Origin: Pelomonas sp963422775
GTDB taxonomy: Bacteria; Pseudomonadota; Gammaproteobacteria; Burkholderiales; Burkholderiaceae_C
DNA: 64,000 bases
Assembly (NCBI GenBank): GCA_963422775.4
Contig: CAUJSJ030000052.1
Location: forward strand, 1 to 64,000
Reading direction: 5' to 3'
Part shown: positions 18,354 to 26,977 of the stretch, piece after piece
Numbering within the stretch: position 1 is the stretch's first letter
Layout of the letters: each line of letters opens with the position of its first letter
Notes under the pieces: model-generated
Database searches by the model: none
What the model was told of the DNA's origin: nothing
The model's input: the letters and a program-made list of their open reading frames with translations, nothing else
Made by a program: the position numbers and the translations under genes

Positions 18354-19954
18354 CTTCCTCCTCACAGCGCCCCGGCGACCTGTTCGCCGCCGCGCCCATC
18401 CATGCCGTGGCACCCGCGGCCCACAGCAGGGCCGCCACTCCTCACGAGCTCTACGGCGAACTCTTCGTCGCCGTGCAGATGGCGCGCGTCTTCGGCGACG
18501 GCAAGAGCTTTGTCGACGCGCGGCCCCGAGGTGCGCCGGCCATGATCCGCGCGCGCTTCGAGGTCGAGCGCCGCCTGCCCGGCTTCGCGCTGGCCGACTT
18601 CGTGCACGCCCACTTCGTGCTGCCCGGCCACGATGCCGCAGCGGGCCCACGGCTGGAGAACCGTGAACCCGTGCGCGAGCACATCCAGGCCTTGTGGCCG
18701 CTGCTGGTGCGCGAGCACACCCAGGCGCAGGAGGGCGAGAGCCTGCTCGCGCTGCCCAGGCCCTACGTCGTGCCGGGCGGGCGCTTTCGCGAGCTGTACT
18801 ACTGGGACAGCTACTTCACGATGCTGGGCCTCGTCGCCGACGGCCGGCGCGACCTGGCCGAGCACCTGCTCGCCAACTTCGCCCACCTCATCAACACCTA
18901 CGGCGTCATCCCCAACAGCAGCCGCAGCTACATGCTCAGCCGCTCGCAGCCGCCGTTCTTCTTCAAGATGGTGGAGCTGCTGCACGCCGACGACCCCGCG
19001 GCCGGCTTTGCTGCCCACCTTGCCGAGCTGAAGACCGAGCACGCGTTCTGGATGGACGGCGACGCCGCGCTGGCGCCGGGCAGCGCCCATCGCCGCACCG
19101 TGCGCACGGCGGACGGCACGCTGCTGAACCGCTACTGGGACGACCGCTGCACGCCGCGCGAGGAGAGCTGGCGCGAGGACGTGCTGACGGCCGAGGCCGC
19201 AAAGACAGCGACGGGCCGCACGCCCACCGACGTCTGGCGCGACCTGCGCGCCGGCGCCGAGAGCGGCTGGGACTTCTCCGGCCGCTGGTGTGCCGACCCG
19301 GCCGACATGGCCACCATCGAGACCACGGCCATCGCGCCGGTGGACCTGAACGCGCTGCTGGCCGGGCTGGAGACGGCCATCGCGCTGGGCGCCACGCGCA
19401 GCGGCGACACCGCCACGGCCGCGGCTTTCGAGGCCCGCGCCGGCACGCGCCGCCAGCTGCTGCAGACCCGCTTCTGGCGCGCCGACGCGGGCCACTTCGC
19501 CGATCTGAACTGGCGCGACGCGCACGACCCGCGCCCGCTGACTGCCGCCGGCCTCGTGCCCCTGTACCTCGGCCTGGCCACCCAGGCGCAGGCCGACGCG
19601 ATGGCCGCCCAGGTGCGGCGCCATCTGCTGGGTGCCAACGGCCTGCTGACCACGGCCCTCAACACGGGCCAAGTCACCGGGCAACAATGGGACGCCCCCA
19701 ACGGCTGGGCGCCGCTGCAATGGATGGCCGCCCTCGGCCTGGCCCGCTACGGCCACACGAGCCTCGCACGCGACATCGCCGAACGCTGGTGCGCCAGCGT
19801 GCATCGCGTCTACCTGGCCACCGGCCGGCTGCTCGAGAAATACGACGTCGCCGAAGACCGCCCCGGCGGCGGCGGCGAGTACGAGACCCAGGACGGCTTC
19901 GGCTGGACCAACGGCGTGTTCGTCGCCTTCAAGCAAGGCTTGCTCAAAACCTAG
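18350..19954 (+). CDS. treF: Trehalase, glycoside hydrolase family 37, cytoplasmic type
   Basis: 534 residues. It hydrolyses alpha,alpha-trehalose to two glucose molecules. Both family signatures are present: PGGRFRELYYWDSY near residue 140 and QWDAPNGWAP near residue 447. The glycine-rich C-terminal block GGGGEYETQDGFGWTNGV is also there. The general acid Asp sits in the conserved SGWDFSGRW stretch. No hydrophobic signal peptide is visible (N-terminus MTSSSQRPGDLFAAAPIHA), so it should act in the cytoplasm like TreF rather than periplasmic TreA. The start overlaps the MFS stop by 4 bases, indicating translational coupling. Confidence 0.93.
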   Translation: MTSSSQRPGDLFAAAPIHAVAPAAHSRAATPHELYGELFVAVQMARVFGDGKSFVDARPRGAPAMIRARFEVERRLPGFALADFVHAHFVLPGHDAAAGPRLENREPVREHIQALWPLLVREHTQAQEGESLLALPRPYVVPGGRFRELYYWDSYFTMLGLVADGRRDLAEHLLANFAHLINTYGVIPNSSRSYMLSRSQPPFFFKMVELLHADDPAAGFAAHLAELKTEHAFWMDGDAALAPGSAHRRTVRTADGTLLNRYWDDRCTPREESWREDVLTAEAAKTATGRTPTDVWRDLRAGAESGWDFSGRWCADPADMATIETTAIAPVDLNALLAGLETAIALGATRSGDTATAAAFEARAGTRRQLLQTRFWRADAGHFADLNWRDAHDPRPLTAAGLVPLYLGLATQAQADAMAAQVRRHLLGANGLLTTALNTGQVTGQQWDAPNGWAPLQWMAALGLARYGHTSLARDIAERWCASVHRVYLATGRLLEKYDVAEDRPGGGGEYETQDGFGWTNGVFVAFKQGLLKT

Positions 19955-20006
19955 GGGAAGGCGGCAGGATGGACCGCCACAACCTCGGGCTAAGCTGGCG
20001 CCCGAC

Positions 20007-20690
20007 ATGCCTGCCGCCACACCTGCCCTCAGCCCCGCTGCCCTTGCTCGCTGCGTCCCCTTCTTCGTCTTCATGGCGCTGCTCGCGCTGCGCGGCTATC
20101 TGCCCGCCGAGGTCGGGCTGGACGCCCGCTGGATCTACGGCGCTCAGACCGTCATCGTCGCCGGCCTGCTCGCCTGGTACTGGCGCAGCTACGGCGAGCT
20201 GGTGCGCCAGACGCTGCCCGATGCGCGCGAGACTGGCTGGGCCATCGTCGCGGGCATCGCCGTGTTTGCGATCTGGGTGCAGCTGGACGCACCCTGGATG
20301 CAGCTCGGCACGGCCACGGCCAGCTTCGTGCCGCTGGATGCCAGCGGCCGGCTGATCTGGCCGCTGGTGGCGCTGCGCCTGGCCGGCGCGGCGCTGGTCG
20401 TGCCGGTCATGGAGGAGCTGTTCTGGCGCAGCTTCCTGATGCGCTGGGTGCAGCATCCCGGCTTCGAGCGCATCGACCCGCGGACCGTCGGCCTGAAGGC
20501 CGTCGTCATGTCCACCTTCGTCTTCACGCTGGCGCACACGCTGTGGCTTGCCGCCGTCGTCGCCGGCCTGGCTTATGCCCTGCTCTACCGCAAGACCGGC
20601 AAGCTGTGGACGGCCGTCATCGCCCACGCGGTGACGAACGGGCTGCTGGGCGTCTGGGTCATCTGGACCGGGCGTTGGGAGTTCTGGTGA
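20007..20690 (+). CDS. CAAX prenyl protease-related (CPBP) protein of the exosortase/PEP-CTERM type
   Basis: 227 residues, with about seven hydrophobic segments. CPBP-protease motifs are present: VMEELFWRSFLMRW (the EExxxR block), FVFTLAHTLW (second motif His) and VIAHAVTNGLLGVW (third motif His and Asn). The N-terminus RCVPFFVFMALLALRGYLP and overall length match the subgroup found with exosortase systems (TIGR03008-like, from memory). It probably acts in the inner membrane on PEP-CTERM cargo or on the exosortase itself. A PEP-CTERM-type protein is encoded convergently next door and two large ones lie 18 kb away. No exosortase gene is in the window. Confidence 0.82.
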   Translation: MPAATPALSPAALARCVPFFVFMALLALRGYLPAEVGLDARWIYGAQTVIVAGLLAWYWRSYGELVRQTLPDARETGWAIVAGIAVFAIWVQLDAPWMQLGTATASFVPLDASGRLIWPLVALRLAGAALVVPVMEELFWRSFLMRWVQHPGFERIDPRTVGLKAVVMSTFVFTLAHTLWLAAVVAGLAYALLYRKTGKLWTAVIAHAVTNGLLGVWVIWTGRWEFW

Positions 20691-20700
20691 GCCGGGTCGC

Positions 20701-20723
20701 ACGCTGACCCTGTTGGTCAGCGT
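20701..20723. terminator. Hairpin between convergent genes, likely bidirectional terminator
   Basis: ACGCTGACC and GGTCAGCGT form a perfect 9-bp stem with loop CTGTT. It lies in the 49-base gap between the CPBP protein gene and the convergent PEP-CTERM-type gene. There is no strong T-run on either side. Confidence 0.6.
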
Positions 20724-20739
20724 CGGCTGCCTCAGAGTT

Positions 20740-21267
20740 TCAGCGCTGCTTCTGATGCCGGGTTCGCCGCACCATCGCGAGCAGCCCGGCGAGCCCCAGT
20801 GCGGTGTACGCCCAGCTGGCCATTTCGGGCACGGGTGACAGCAGGCTCACGGTCAACGTGCCGGCCTGGTCGGCGCCGAGGAGCTGGGACGCATGCAGGC
20901 CCGGCGTGGAGAAGGCGCCATCCAGGAAGTAGTAAAAGATCTTCACGAAGGGCGTAGCGTCGGACGCATAGATGCCGAACCCCACCGTGTCGTATCCCGG
21001 GCTGAGGTTGAACATGAAGGCCGACTCTGAACAGGGAACGGGCCCTGTCGACGATTCAACCGCGCACTGCAGCAGGGACGTCGCGGGAACCGTCGTGTCA
21101 GTCACGATGAAGTCAGGCGTCACGAAGCTGAAGCTGCCCGTGTACGTCTCGCCTTGGAACGCAATGGACGACGTCGCCGTGAAGTCGTAGCGGACGTCTG
21201 CAAATGCCAAGCCCGTGGCGAGCGAGAGGCTGGCGGCAGTCAAAAGGAGTTTGGAGAGCTTGAGCAT
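20740..21267 (-). CDS. Exported protein with variant PEP-CTERM sorting signal
   Basis: 175 residues. ATG 21267 is preceded by CAGGGAA at a good distance; an in-frame ATG 18 codons earlier is less likely. There is a signal peptide (MLKLSKLLLTAASLSLATGLAFA). The mature domain of about 115 residues has two cysteines (LLQCAVES, PVPCSES). The C-terminus is VPEMASWAYTALGLAGLLAMVRRTRHQ: a motif, one hydrophobic helix and an Arg-rich tail, as in PEP-CTERM signals, but with PEM in place of PEP. It is expected to be processed by an exosortase and delivered to the surface or matrix. The function of the mature domain is unknown. Confidence 0.78.
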   Translation of the reverse strand: MLKLSKLLLTAASLSLATGLAFADVRYDFTATSSIAFQGETYTGSFSFVTPDFIVTDTTVPATSLLQCAVESSTGPVPCSESAFMFNLSPGYDTVGFGIYASDATPFVKIFYYFLDGAFSTPGLHASQLLGADQAGTLTVSLLSPVPEMASWAYTALGLAGLLAMVRRTRHQKQR

Positions 21268-21433
21268 GCGGTTCCCTGCGGTTGGTTGGCTTGAGGAGAC
21301 TCGGCTCCGACACCTGCTCATGCGCTGCGAGCAAGGGGCGCGGCTGGCGCCAGCGAAGCGCGATGGATTCTGCGTGGCCGAGTTGGCCGGCGTACCCCCA
21401 GCAATCGCGGGGCGGGGTTTGCCCTGACGCTGG

Positions 21434-22210
21434 CTATCTGGGCCGGCTGCCTGGCGTCTTGCTCAGGCCCAAGCCCGGCCTCTCCAAATCCCTGAACGCC
21501 TCAAAGATCCACGACCTCAACCCGATGACGACGCTGTAGGGCCGCTTCTCCGACGACGGCAGCTTCTGGTCCAGCAGGTGCTGGCGCGCGAAATCGTCGG
21601 CGGTGCGTTGCAGCCGCTCGGCCAGCTCGCGCGCATGGCCCGCGCCGAACTCGCCGTGCACCAGCGTCAGCAGCTCGCCCTCGCCGTCGAAGCCGCCGGC
21701 GAAGAAATCGGCCATCACGCGCTCGCGAAAGAATTGCATGACGGGCCCCTGCGGCCGCCAGCGCAGCGTCTTGGCGACCTTGAGCCGGTAGCGGTTGTGC
21801 GGGCGCAGTTCGATGACGCCCAGGCGATCCAGCTGGGCCAAGGCCGCCACGGCGTCGGCCTCGGCAACGCGGTAGCGCGACAACACATCCTCGATGGCCC
21901 AGTGGCTGAGGCAGCAGATCGCGATCAGCAGCAGCACCGGCGAGGCGACGACGGCACGCTCCTGCTCCAGACTCAGCTCGCGCAGCGCCGGCGGCTGGGC
22001 CGCGAGGCGCCCGGCCAGCTCGGCGAACTCCAGCTTGAGCACGCGGCAGATCTCGTCCACGCGCGACAGCGGCATCTCGCCGCCCGGCGCCAGCATGCGC
22101 TTCACGCTGGACTCCGACAGCGCCAGCGCCTGGGCCAGCTCGGCATAGCTCAGCCCCTGCGTCTTCAGCTCGGCCTTGATGAGGGCCACGAGGGATTGCG
22201 TGCTCGACAT
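21434..22210 (-). CDS. XRE-family helix-turn-helix transcriptional regulator
   Basis: 258 residues from MSSTQSLVALIKAELKTQ. The N-terminal HTH (LSYAELAQALALSESSVKRMLA) is followed by ISRVDEICRVLKLEFAELA-like helices. A C-terminal domain of about 180 residues has an ELRPHNRYRLKVAKTLRWRPQGP core, seen in other stand-alone regulators of this type. It is cytosolic. It is divergent from the YiaAB-containing gene set at 22409, so it may control that set or itself. The effector is unknown. The frame is open upstream to 22378, but that part is Arg-rich and non-conserved in look. Confidence 0.82.
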   Translation of the reverse strand: MSSTQSLVALIKAELKTQGLSYAELAQALALSESSVKRMLAPGGEMPLSRVDEICRVLKLEFAELAGRLAAQPPALRELSLEQERAVVASPVLLLIAICCLSHWAIEDVLSRYRVAEADAVAALAQLDRLGVIELRPHNRYRLKVAKTLRWRPQGPVMQFFRERVMADFFAGGFDGEGELLTLVHGEFGAGHARELAERLQRTADDFARQHLLDQKLPSSEKRPYSVVIGLRSWIFEAFRDLERPGLGLSKTPGSRPR

Positions 22211-22408
22211 GGGGCGAGACGGTAGCGCAACACGGCACCGGCGGGCACAGCCCCTACCCGCTGGGCGGGCCACTTTGCGCGAAACGGTGTCACGCCGCGC
22301 TACTTTGCGTCGCTTGCCACGCGCCTCGGAACTATTCCCGAGGCCGGCCGGCGTGGCTTCACGCAAGATCGCGCCCATCGCAACATTCGTTCACAAGCAG
22401 ACACCACC

Positions 22409-22876
22409 ATGGCTCAGTTCCCTCACATCCGCCGCGACACCAGCGCCTGGCGCCTGCAGGTCTGGATTTCCTTCGGCCTGAGCGTCATGCTGTGCGGCTC
22501 CGGGCTGGCCTGGCTGCCGGGGCAGGACCTGGACCGCGCCTTCATGGTCATGGGCTATGTGTTCTGCCTGTCCACGGCCTTCGCGCTGGCCAAGTTCATC
22601 CGCGACAACCAGGACCGCTCGGTGGACACGCCGATGTGGCGCCTCGTCGTCTGGGCGGGCTTCGCGCTGGCCATGGGCCTGACCGGCTGGGGCCTGTGGC
22701 GCATGGAGATCCAGCCCGTCTGGAAGGCCTACCTGGGCGTTTGCTGGCTCTACCTGATCTCCAACGTGTTCACGCTGGCCAAGATGCTGCGCGATGCCCA
22801 CGACGCCGACATGCTCGAAGCCCGCCTGCAGGGCCGCCGTGAAGCGGCAATGCAGCAAGACGCCAGTGCCCAGTAA
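22409..22876 (+). CDS. YiaA/YiaB family inner-membrane protein
   Basis: 155 residues made of two repeats of the YiaAB domain. Each repeat has two hydrophobic helices and ends in a charged ALAKFIRDN-type box (ALAKFIRDNQDR near residue 63, TLAKMLRDAHDAD near residue 130). The family is a four-helix inner-membrane protein linked to stress responses in enterobacteria; its biochemical role is unknown. It is the first gene of a plus-strand run reaching to 28437. Confidence 0.88.
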   Translation: MAQFPHIRRDTSAWRLQVWISFGLSVMLCGSGLAWLPGQDLDRAFMVMGYVFCLSTAFALAKFIRDNQDRSVDTPMWRLVVWAGFALAMGLTGWGLWRMEIQPVWKAYLGVCWLYLISNVFTLAKMLRDAHDADMLEARLQGRREAAMQQDASAQ

Positions 22877-22892
22877 CCCAAGGAGTGCTCAC

Positions 22893-23333
22893 ATGAAGCG
22901 CCTGTTCGCCACCACCACCCTCGCCCTGGCCGCTGCCGCGCTGGCTCTCCCGGCGCAGGCCCAGTCCGAGATCAGCCTGGCTGTGTCGATGGCGCCTGTC
23001 GTGCTGTCGGTCGGCGCGGTCAGCGCCACCGGCGTTGCGCTGAGTGTCATCCCCGCCGGCATCCTGTCGGCCGGCGTGACGCTGGTCGTCGTCAGCGTCG
23101 AGGTGATCGGCGGCGCGACGGTCTGGGTGCTGGAGCGCGCGTCGGACGGTGCCCGCATCAGCCTGAAGGTGGCGGGCAAGCTGGCAGAAGGCGTTCTCGT
23201 GTCCACCGGCACGGCCGTCGTCGTGTCGGTCATCGGCGCGGGCACGCTGCTGTCGGCCGCCGGCCAGGTCATCGCCTTCATCCCCAGCGAGATCGGCAAG
23301 GCCCTGCTCTACAACGAGCAGGTGACCCGTTGA
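22893..23333 (+). CDS. Exported protein of unknown function, Val/Gly/Ala-rich
   Basis: 146 residues. ATG 22893 follows AAGGAGTGCTCAC, a good ribosome binding site. A signal peptide ends at LPAQAQ. The mature part is very hydrophobic and rich in Val, Ser, Gly and Ala (SVGAVSATGVALSVIPAG, VSVIGAGTLLSAAGQV), so it may be inserted in or attached to a membrane. I do not recognise the family. Its last codons overlap the TTG start of the DUF2145 gene. The same arrangement links every gene down to 28437. Confidence 0.75.
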   Translation: MKRLFATTTLALAAAALALPAQAQSEISLAVSMAPVVLSVGAVSATGVALSVIPAGILSAGVTLVVVSVEVIGGATVWVLERASDGARISLKVAGKLAEGVLVSTGTAVVVSVIGAGTLLSAAGQVIAFIPSEIGKALLYNEQVTR

Positions 23334-24103
23334 GACGGCTGCTGCCGGCCGTCGCGGCGCTGGCACTCGCCACCGCTGCCCACGCCGGCCGGCCCTGCGA
23401 CGAGAAGCCCGCCACCGCGCGGCAGGTGGAGCAGGGGCTGAACCTCGCCCAGGCCACCGCCCGCCAGCTCGACGCCAGCGGCGCCCAGGTCGTCGTGCTG
23501 GCCCGCGCGGGGCAGGACCTGTCCAAGTACGGTCTGCGCTGGTCGCACCTGGGCTTCGTCTACAAGCAGGACGGTGTCTGGCGCGTCATGCACAAGCTCA
23601 ACCACTGCGGCACCGACCACGCGGCGCTGTACCGCCAGGGCCTGGGCGAGTTCTTCCTCGACAACCCCTACCGCTACGAGGCCGCCTTCGTCGTGCTGAA
23701 ACCCGAGCTGCAGCAGGCCCTGCTGCCGGTGCTGGCCGACAACGCCCGCGTGGTGCGCTTCAACGAACGCCGCTACAGCATGGTGGCCTATGCCTTCGGC
23801 ACGACCTACCAGCAGAGCAACCAGTGGGTGCTGGAGACGCTGGCCGGCGCGGCGGCGCCCGGTGTCGTCAGCCGACGCGCGGCGCAGGACTGGCTGAAGA
23901 GCCAGGGCTACCAGCCCACCGACCTGCACCTGTCCACGCTGACCCGCCTGGGCGGCCGCATGACCCAGGCGAACATCGCCTTCGACGATCATCCGAGCGC
24001 GCGTCGTTTCAGCAGCCACATCGACACGGTCACCGTCGACTCGATGTTCGCGTGGCTGCCGCGCACCGGCCTCTCGCAACCTCCGCAACTCGTCCAGCAA
24101 TGA
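23330..24103 (+). CDS. DUF2145 family exported protein
   Basis: 257 residues with a short signal peptide (LLPAVAALALATAAHAG). The mature protein has the DUF2145 pattern: GLRWSHLGFVYK, MHKLNHCGTDHAALYRQGLGEFFLDNPYRYE and RYSMVAYAFGTTYQQSNQWVLE. The conserved Cys/His in NHCGTDH and the general layout recall NlpC/P60-like papain folds, but no function is established. The start is TTG, overlapping the previous stop by 4 bases; the stop overlaps the next start (ATGA). Confidence 0.85.
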   Translation: MRRLLPAVAALALATAAHAGRPCDEKPATARQVEQGLNLAQATARQLDASGAQVVVLARAGQDLSKYGLRWSHLGFVYKQDGVWRVMHKLNHCGTDHAALYRQGLGEFFLDNPYRYEAAFVVLKPELQQALLPVLADNARVVRFNERRYSMVAYAFGTTYQQSNQWVLETLAGAAAPGVVSRRAAQDWLKSQGYQPTDLHLSTLTRLGGRMTQANIAFDDHPSARRFSSHIDTVTVDSMFAWLPRTGLSQPPQLVQQ

Positions 24104-25998
24104 GCCAAGAACACCCCAACCAGTTCGCCCTGCTGGGCCAACGTCGCTTTGCGCCCTTCTTCTGGACGCAGTTCCTCGGCGCCGCGAACGACAACGTCTT
24201 CAAGTTCGCGTTCACGCTGATGATCACCTACCAGCTGCAGCTGGACTGGCTGCCATCCAAGATGGCGGGCCTGGTCATCGGGGCGCTGTTCATCCTGCCC
24301 TATGTGCTGTTCTCGGCCACCAGCGGCCAGCTCGCCGACAAGCATGACAAGGCCCGGCTGATGCAGCTCGTCAAGAGCCTGGAGATCGCCATCATGGTGA
24401 TCGCCGCCTGGGGCTTCTACGCAGCCAATGTGCCGGCGCTGCTGGGCTGCGTCTTCCTGATGGGCCTGCACTCCACGTTGTTCGGCCCGGTCAAGTACGC
24501 CTACATGCCGCAACAGCTGAGCGAACGCGAACTGACCGGCGGCAACGGCATGGTGGAGATGGGCACCTTCGTGGCCATCCTGCTGGGCCAGCTGGCCGGT
24601 GGCATCCTGGTCGACAGGCCGGTCGTCGGCCCGCAGCACGTCGCCTGGGCCTGCCTGGCGCTGGCCATCGCCGGCCGGGTCACCGCGCAGGCGATTCCCG
24701 CCAGCCCGTCGACCGACCCCGGCCTCGTCATCAACTGGAACCCTTTCACCGAGACCTGGCGCAACCTGAAGATCGCGCACGAAGGCCTGGCGGTGTTCCG
24801 GTCCCTCTTGGGCATCTCGTGGATGTGGTTCTTCGGCGCGGTGTTCCTGAGCAACTTCCCGGCCTTCGCCAAGGAAGTGCTGCACGGCAGCCCGCAGGTC
24901 GCGTCGCTGCTGCTGGCGGTGTTCTCCATCGGCATCGGCATCGGCTCGCTGATGTGCGAGATGCTGTCCAAGCGCCACGTGGAGATCGGCCTCGTGCCGC
25001 TGGGCGCCATCGGCATGAGCGTGTTCGCCATCGACCTGTACTTCGCTGCCACCGGCCTGCCGGCGAGTGCGCCCTACAGCGTCAGTGGCTTCCTGGCCGT
25101 GACGGCGCACTGGCGCGTGCTGGCCGACCTGACGCTGCTGGCCCTGTTCGCGGGCCTGTACAGCGTGCCGATGTATGCACTGATCCAGCTGCGCGCCCAA
25201 CCCAGCCACCGCGCGCGCATCATCGCGGCCAACAACATCCTGAACGCGGTCTTCATGATCGCCAGCTCGGTGATCGCCGGCGCGATGCTGAGTGCAGGCC
25301 TGACGATCCCGCAGATCTTCCTGGCCGTCGGCATCGCCAACGCCGTCGTCGCGTTCTACATCTTCCTGATCGTGCCGGAGTACCTGCTGCGCTTCATCGC
25401 CTTCGTGCTGACGCGCATCGTCTACCGCTTCCGTGTCGTCCATGACGAACGCCTGCCCACCGCCGGCGCGGCCGTGCTGGTGTGCAACCACGTGAGCTTC
25501 GTCGACGCCGTGCTGCTCATGGCCGCCAGCCCCCGCCCCATCCGCTTCCTGATGGACGCGCAGATCTTCAAAACCCCCGTGCTGGGCTGGATGTTCAAGC
25601 TGGCCAAGGCCATCCCCATCGCGCCGCAGAAGAGCGATCCGGCCACCTACGAGGCCGCCTTCACCGCGGCACGTGCGGTGCTGGCCGACGGCGAGATGGT
25701 CTGCATCTTTCCCGAGGGTGGCATCACGCGCGACGGCGAGCTGCAGCCCTTCAAGGGTGGCGTCATGAAGCTCATCGAAGGCATGCCTGAAGTGCCCGTG
25801 ATCCCGATGGCGCTGGGCAATCTGTGGGGCAGCTATTTCTCGCGTGTGGAGGGCGGGAAGGCCATGGTCAAGCCGATGCGGCGGGGGCTGTGGAGCCGGA
25901 TCAGCCTGAAGGTGGATGACCCCATGTCGGCAGCGGGCGTGTCGCCCGATGGCCTGCAGTCGCGCGTGCAGGCGCTGTTGAAGGAGATGCCAGCATGA
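24100..25998 (+). CDS. LplT-PlsC fusion: MFS lysophospholipid transporter with 1-acylglycerophosphate acyltransferase domain
   Basis: 632 residues. The first about 420 residues are a 12-helix MFS domain of the LplT type (FFWTQFLGAANDNVFKFAFTLM, GLHSTLFGPVKYAYMPQ). The C-terminal about 190 residues are a PlsC acyltransferase with catalytic H464-x4-D469 (CNHVSFVDAVLL), FPEGGITRDGELQPFKGG (F537-P538-E539-G540) and VPVIPMALG. LplT flips lysophospholipids across the inner membrane and the acyltransferase re-acylates them. Unlike enterobacterial Aas, no acyl-ACP synthetase (AMP-binding) domain is attached. The gene overlaps its neighbours by 4 bases at both ends, so lipid handling is the likely theme of the operon. 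Confidence 0.92.
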   Translation: MSQEHPNQFALLGQRRFAPFFWTQFLGAANDNVFKFAFTLMITYQLQLDWLPSKMAGLVIGALFILPYVLFSATSGQLADKHDKARLMQLVKSLEIAIMVIAAWGFYAANVPALLGCVFLMGLHSTLFGPVKYAYMPQQLSERELTGGNGMVEMGTFVAILLGQLAGGILVDRPVVGPQHVAWACLALAIAGRVTAQAIPASPSTDPGLVINWNPFTETWRNLKIAHEGLAVFRSLLGISWMWFFGAVFLSNFPAFAKEVLHGSPQVASLLLAVFSIGIGIGSLMCEMLSKRHVEIGLVPLGAIGMSVFAIDLYFAATGLPASAPYSVSGFLAVTAHWRVLADLTLLALFAGLYSVPMYALIQLRAQPSHRARIIAANNILNAVFMIASSVIAGAMLSAGLTIPQIFLAVGIANAVVAFYIFLIVPEYLLRFIAFVLTRIVYRFRVVHDERLPTAGAAVLVCNHVSFVDAVLLMAASPRPIRFLMDAQIFKTPVLGWMFKLAKAIPIAPQKSDPATYEAAFTAARAVLADGEMVCIFPEGGITRDGELQPFKGGVMKLIEGMPEVPVIPMALGNLWGSYFSRVEGGKAMVKPMRRGLWSRISLKVDDPMSAAGVSPDGLQSRVQALLKEMPA

Positions 25999-26246
25999 GC
26001 GAGCAAACCGGGTCCACCGTTGGTCGGGTGGTGCTGATCGGCCTGCTGATGGCGGGCACGTTGGGCTTCGGCCTGGCGGGTCTGTGCGGCGCAGTGTTCT
26101 CAGTGATGGGCCTGTCGGGCCTGTCCGATGGCGGGCCGGAGAACTTCTCTGGCGCCATGCTCGTGTTCGCCGTGCCCAGCCTGCTGATCGGCGGCGGCGC
26201 GGCGTGGTGGTGCGGACGCAAGCTCTGGAAGTGGTGGTACGTCTGA
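25995..26246 (+). CDS. Small two-helix membrane protein
   Basis: 83 residues with two hydrophobic segments (VVLIGLLMAGTLGFGLAGLCGAVFSV and MLVFAVPSLLIGGGAAWW) and a basic, aromatic tail CGRKLWKWWYV. I do not recognise a family. It starts in the LplT-PlsC stop (ATGA), and its own 3' end overlaps the likely start of the Lgt-like gene. It may be a membrane partner of the enzymes on either side. Confidence 0.7.
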   Translation: MSEQTGSTVGRVVLIGLLMAGTLGFGLAGLCGAVFSVMGLSGLSDGGPENFSGAMLVFAVPSLLIGGGAAWWCGRKLWKWWYV

Positions 26247-26977
26247 TTGGCAGCGCTGGCACCGCCGCCTGGGTACACAGCGCCTTCGCCTGGGCCGGGA
26301 TGGGGCTGGGGGCGGCGATGTGGCGCCGAACCCTGAAGCAGCAGCACCGTGGCGGCGCGCTGGCGCCAGGCAACTTCGGCGTGCTGGTCGGCCTGCTGCT
26401 CGGCGCGGCGCTGGGCAACAAGCTCGTCTTCCTCATCGAGCGACCAGACATCGCCGAGACGCTGTGGCAAAGCCGCGCGCTGATCTGGCCCGGCCAGAGC
26501 ATCGTCGGCGGCCTGCTCGGCGGCCTCATCGGCGTGGAGATCGCCAAGAAGCTGAACGGCCAGACGCGCAGCACCGGCGACGCGATGGTGCTGCCCATTG
26601 CTATCGGCTTGAGCCTGGGCCGCATCGGCTGCTTCCTCGCCGGCCTGCAGGACGACACCTATGGCCTGCCGACGACGCAGCCCTGGGCCGTGGACTTTGG
26701 CGACGGCCTGCCGCGCCACCCGACCCAGCTCTACGAGATCGCCGTCGTGCTCGCCCTCGGCCTCGGCCTCACGCTGCACCGCGCCCGCCTCAAGGTGCCG
26801 GGCCTGGCGTTCAAGCTCTTCCTGACCAGCTACCTGCTCTGGCGCTTCGCCATCGAATTCCTCAAGCCCGTGCCCGTCGCCTACCCGCTGGGCCTGTCGG
26901 GCATCCAGTGGACCTGCCTCGTCGCGCTTGCCGTCTACCTGCCCCTCACGTTGCGGGCTTCCCGCGCCACGCCATGA
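26231..26977 (+). CDS. Prolipoprotein diacylglyceryl transferase (Lgt)-like membrane protein
   Basis: About 248 residues from GTG 26231 (GTG 26234 also possible); no ATG fits before the conserved part. It has around seven hydrophobic helices. Two Lgt-type motifs are present: GRIGCFLAGL near residue 130, aligning with Lgt GRLGNFINGE, and RHPTQLYE near residue 160, aligning with Lgt RHPSQLYE. The arginine is kept, but the Lgt asparagine (N146 in E. coli) reads Cys and the final Glu reads Leu. It is therefore a divergent paralogue, probably not the housekeeping Lgt. Transfer of a diacylglyceryl or related group from phosphatidylglycerol is possible. It overlaps the radical SAM start (ATGA). Confidence 0.82.
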   Translation: MVVRLIGSAGTAAWVHSAFAWAGMGLGAAMWRRTLKQQHRGGALAPGNFGVLVGLLLGAALGNKLVFLIERPDIAETLWQSRALIWPGQSIVGGLLGGLIGVEIAKKLNGQTRSTGDAMVLPIAIGLSLGRIGCFLAGLQDDTYGLPTTQPWAVDFGDGLPRHPTQLYEIAVVLALGLGLTLHRARLKVPGLAFKLFLTSYLLWRFAIEFLKPVPVAYPLGLSGIQWTCLVALAVYLPLTLRASRATP

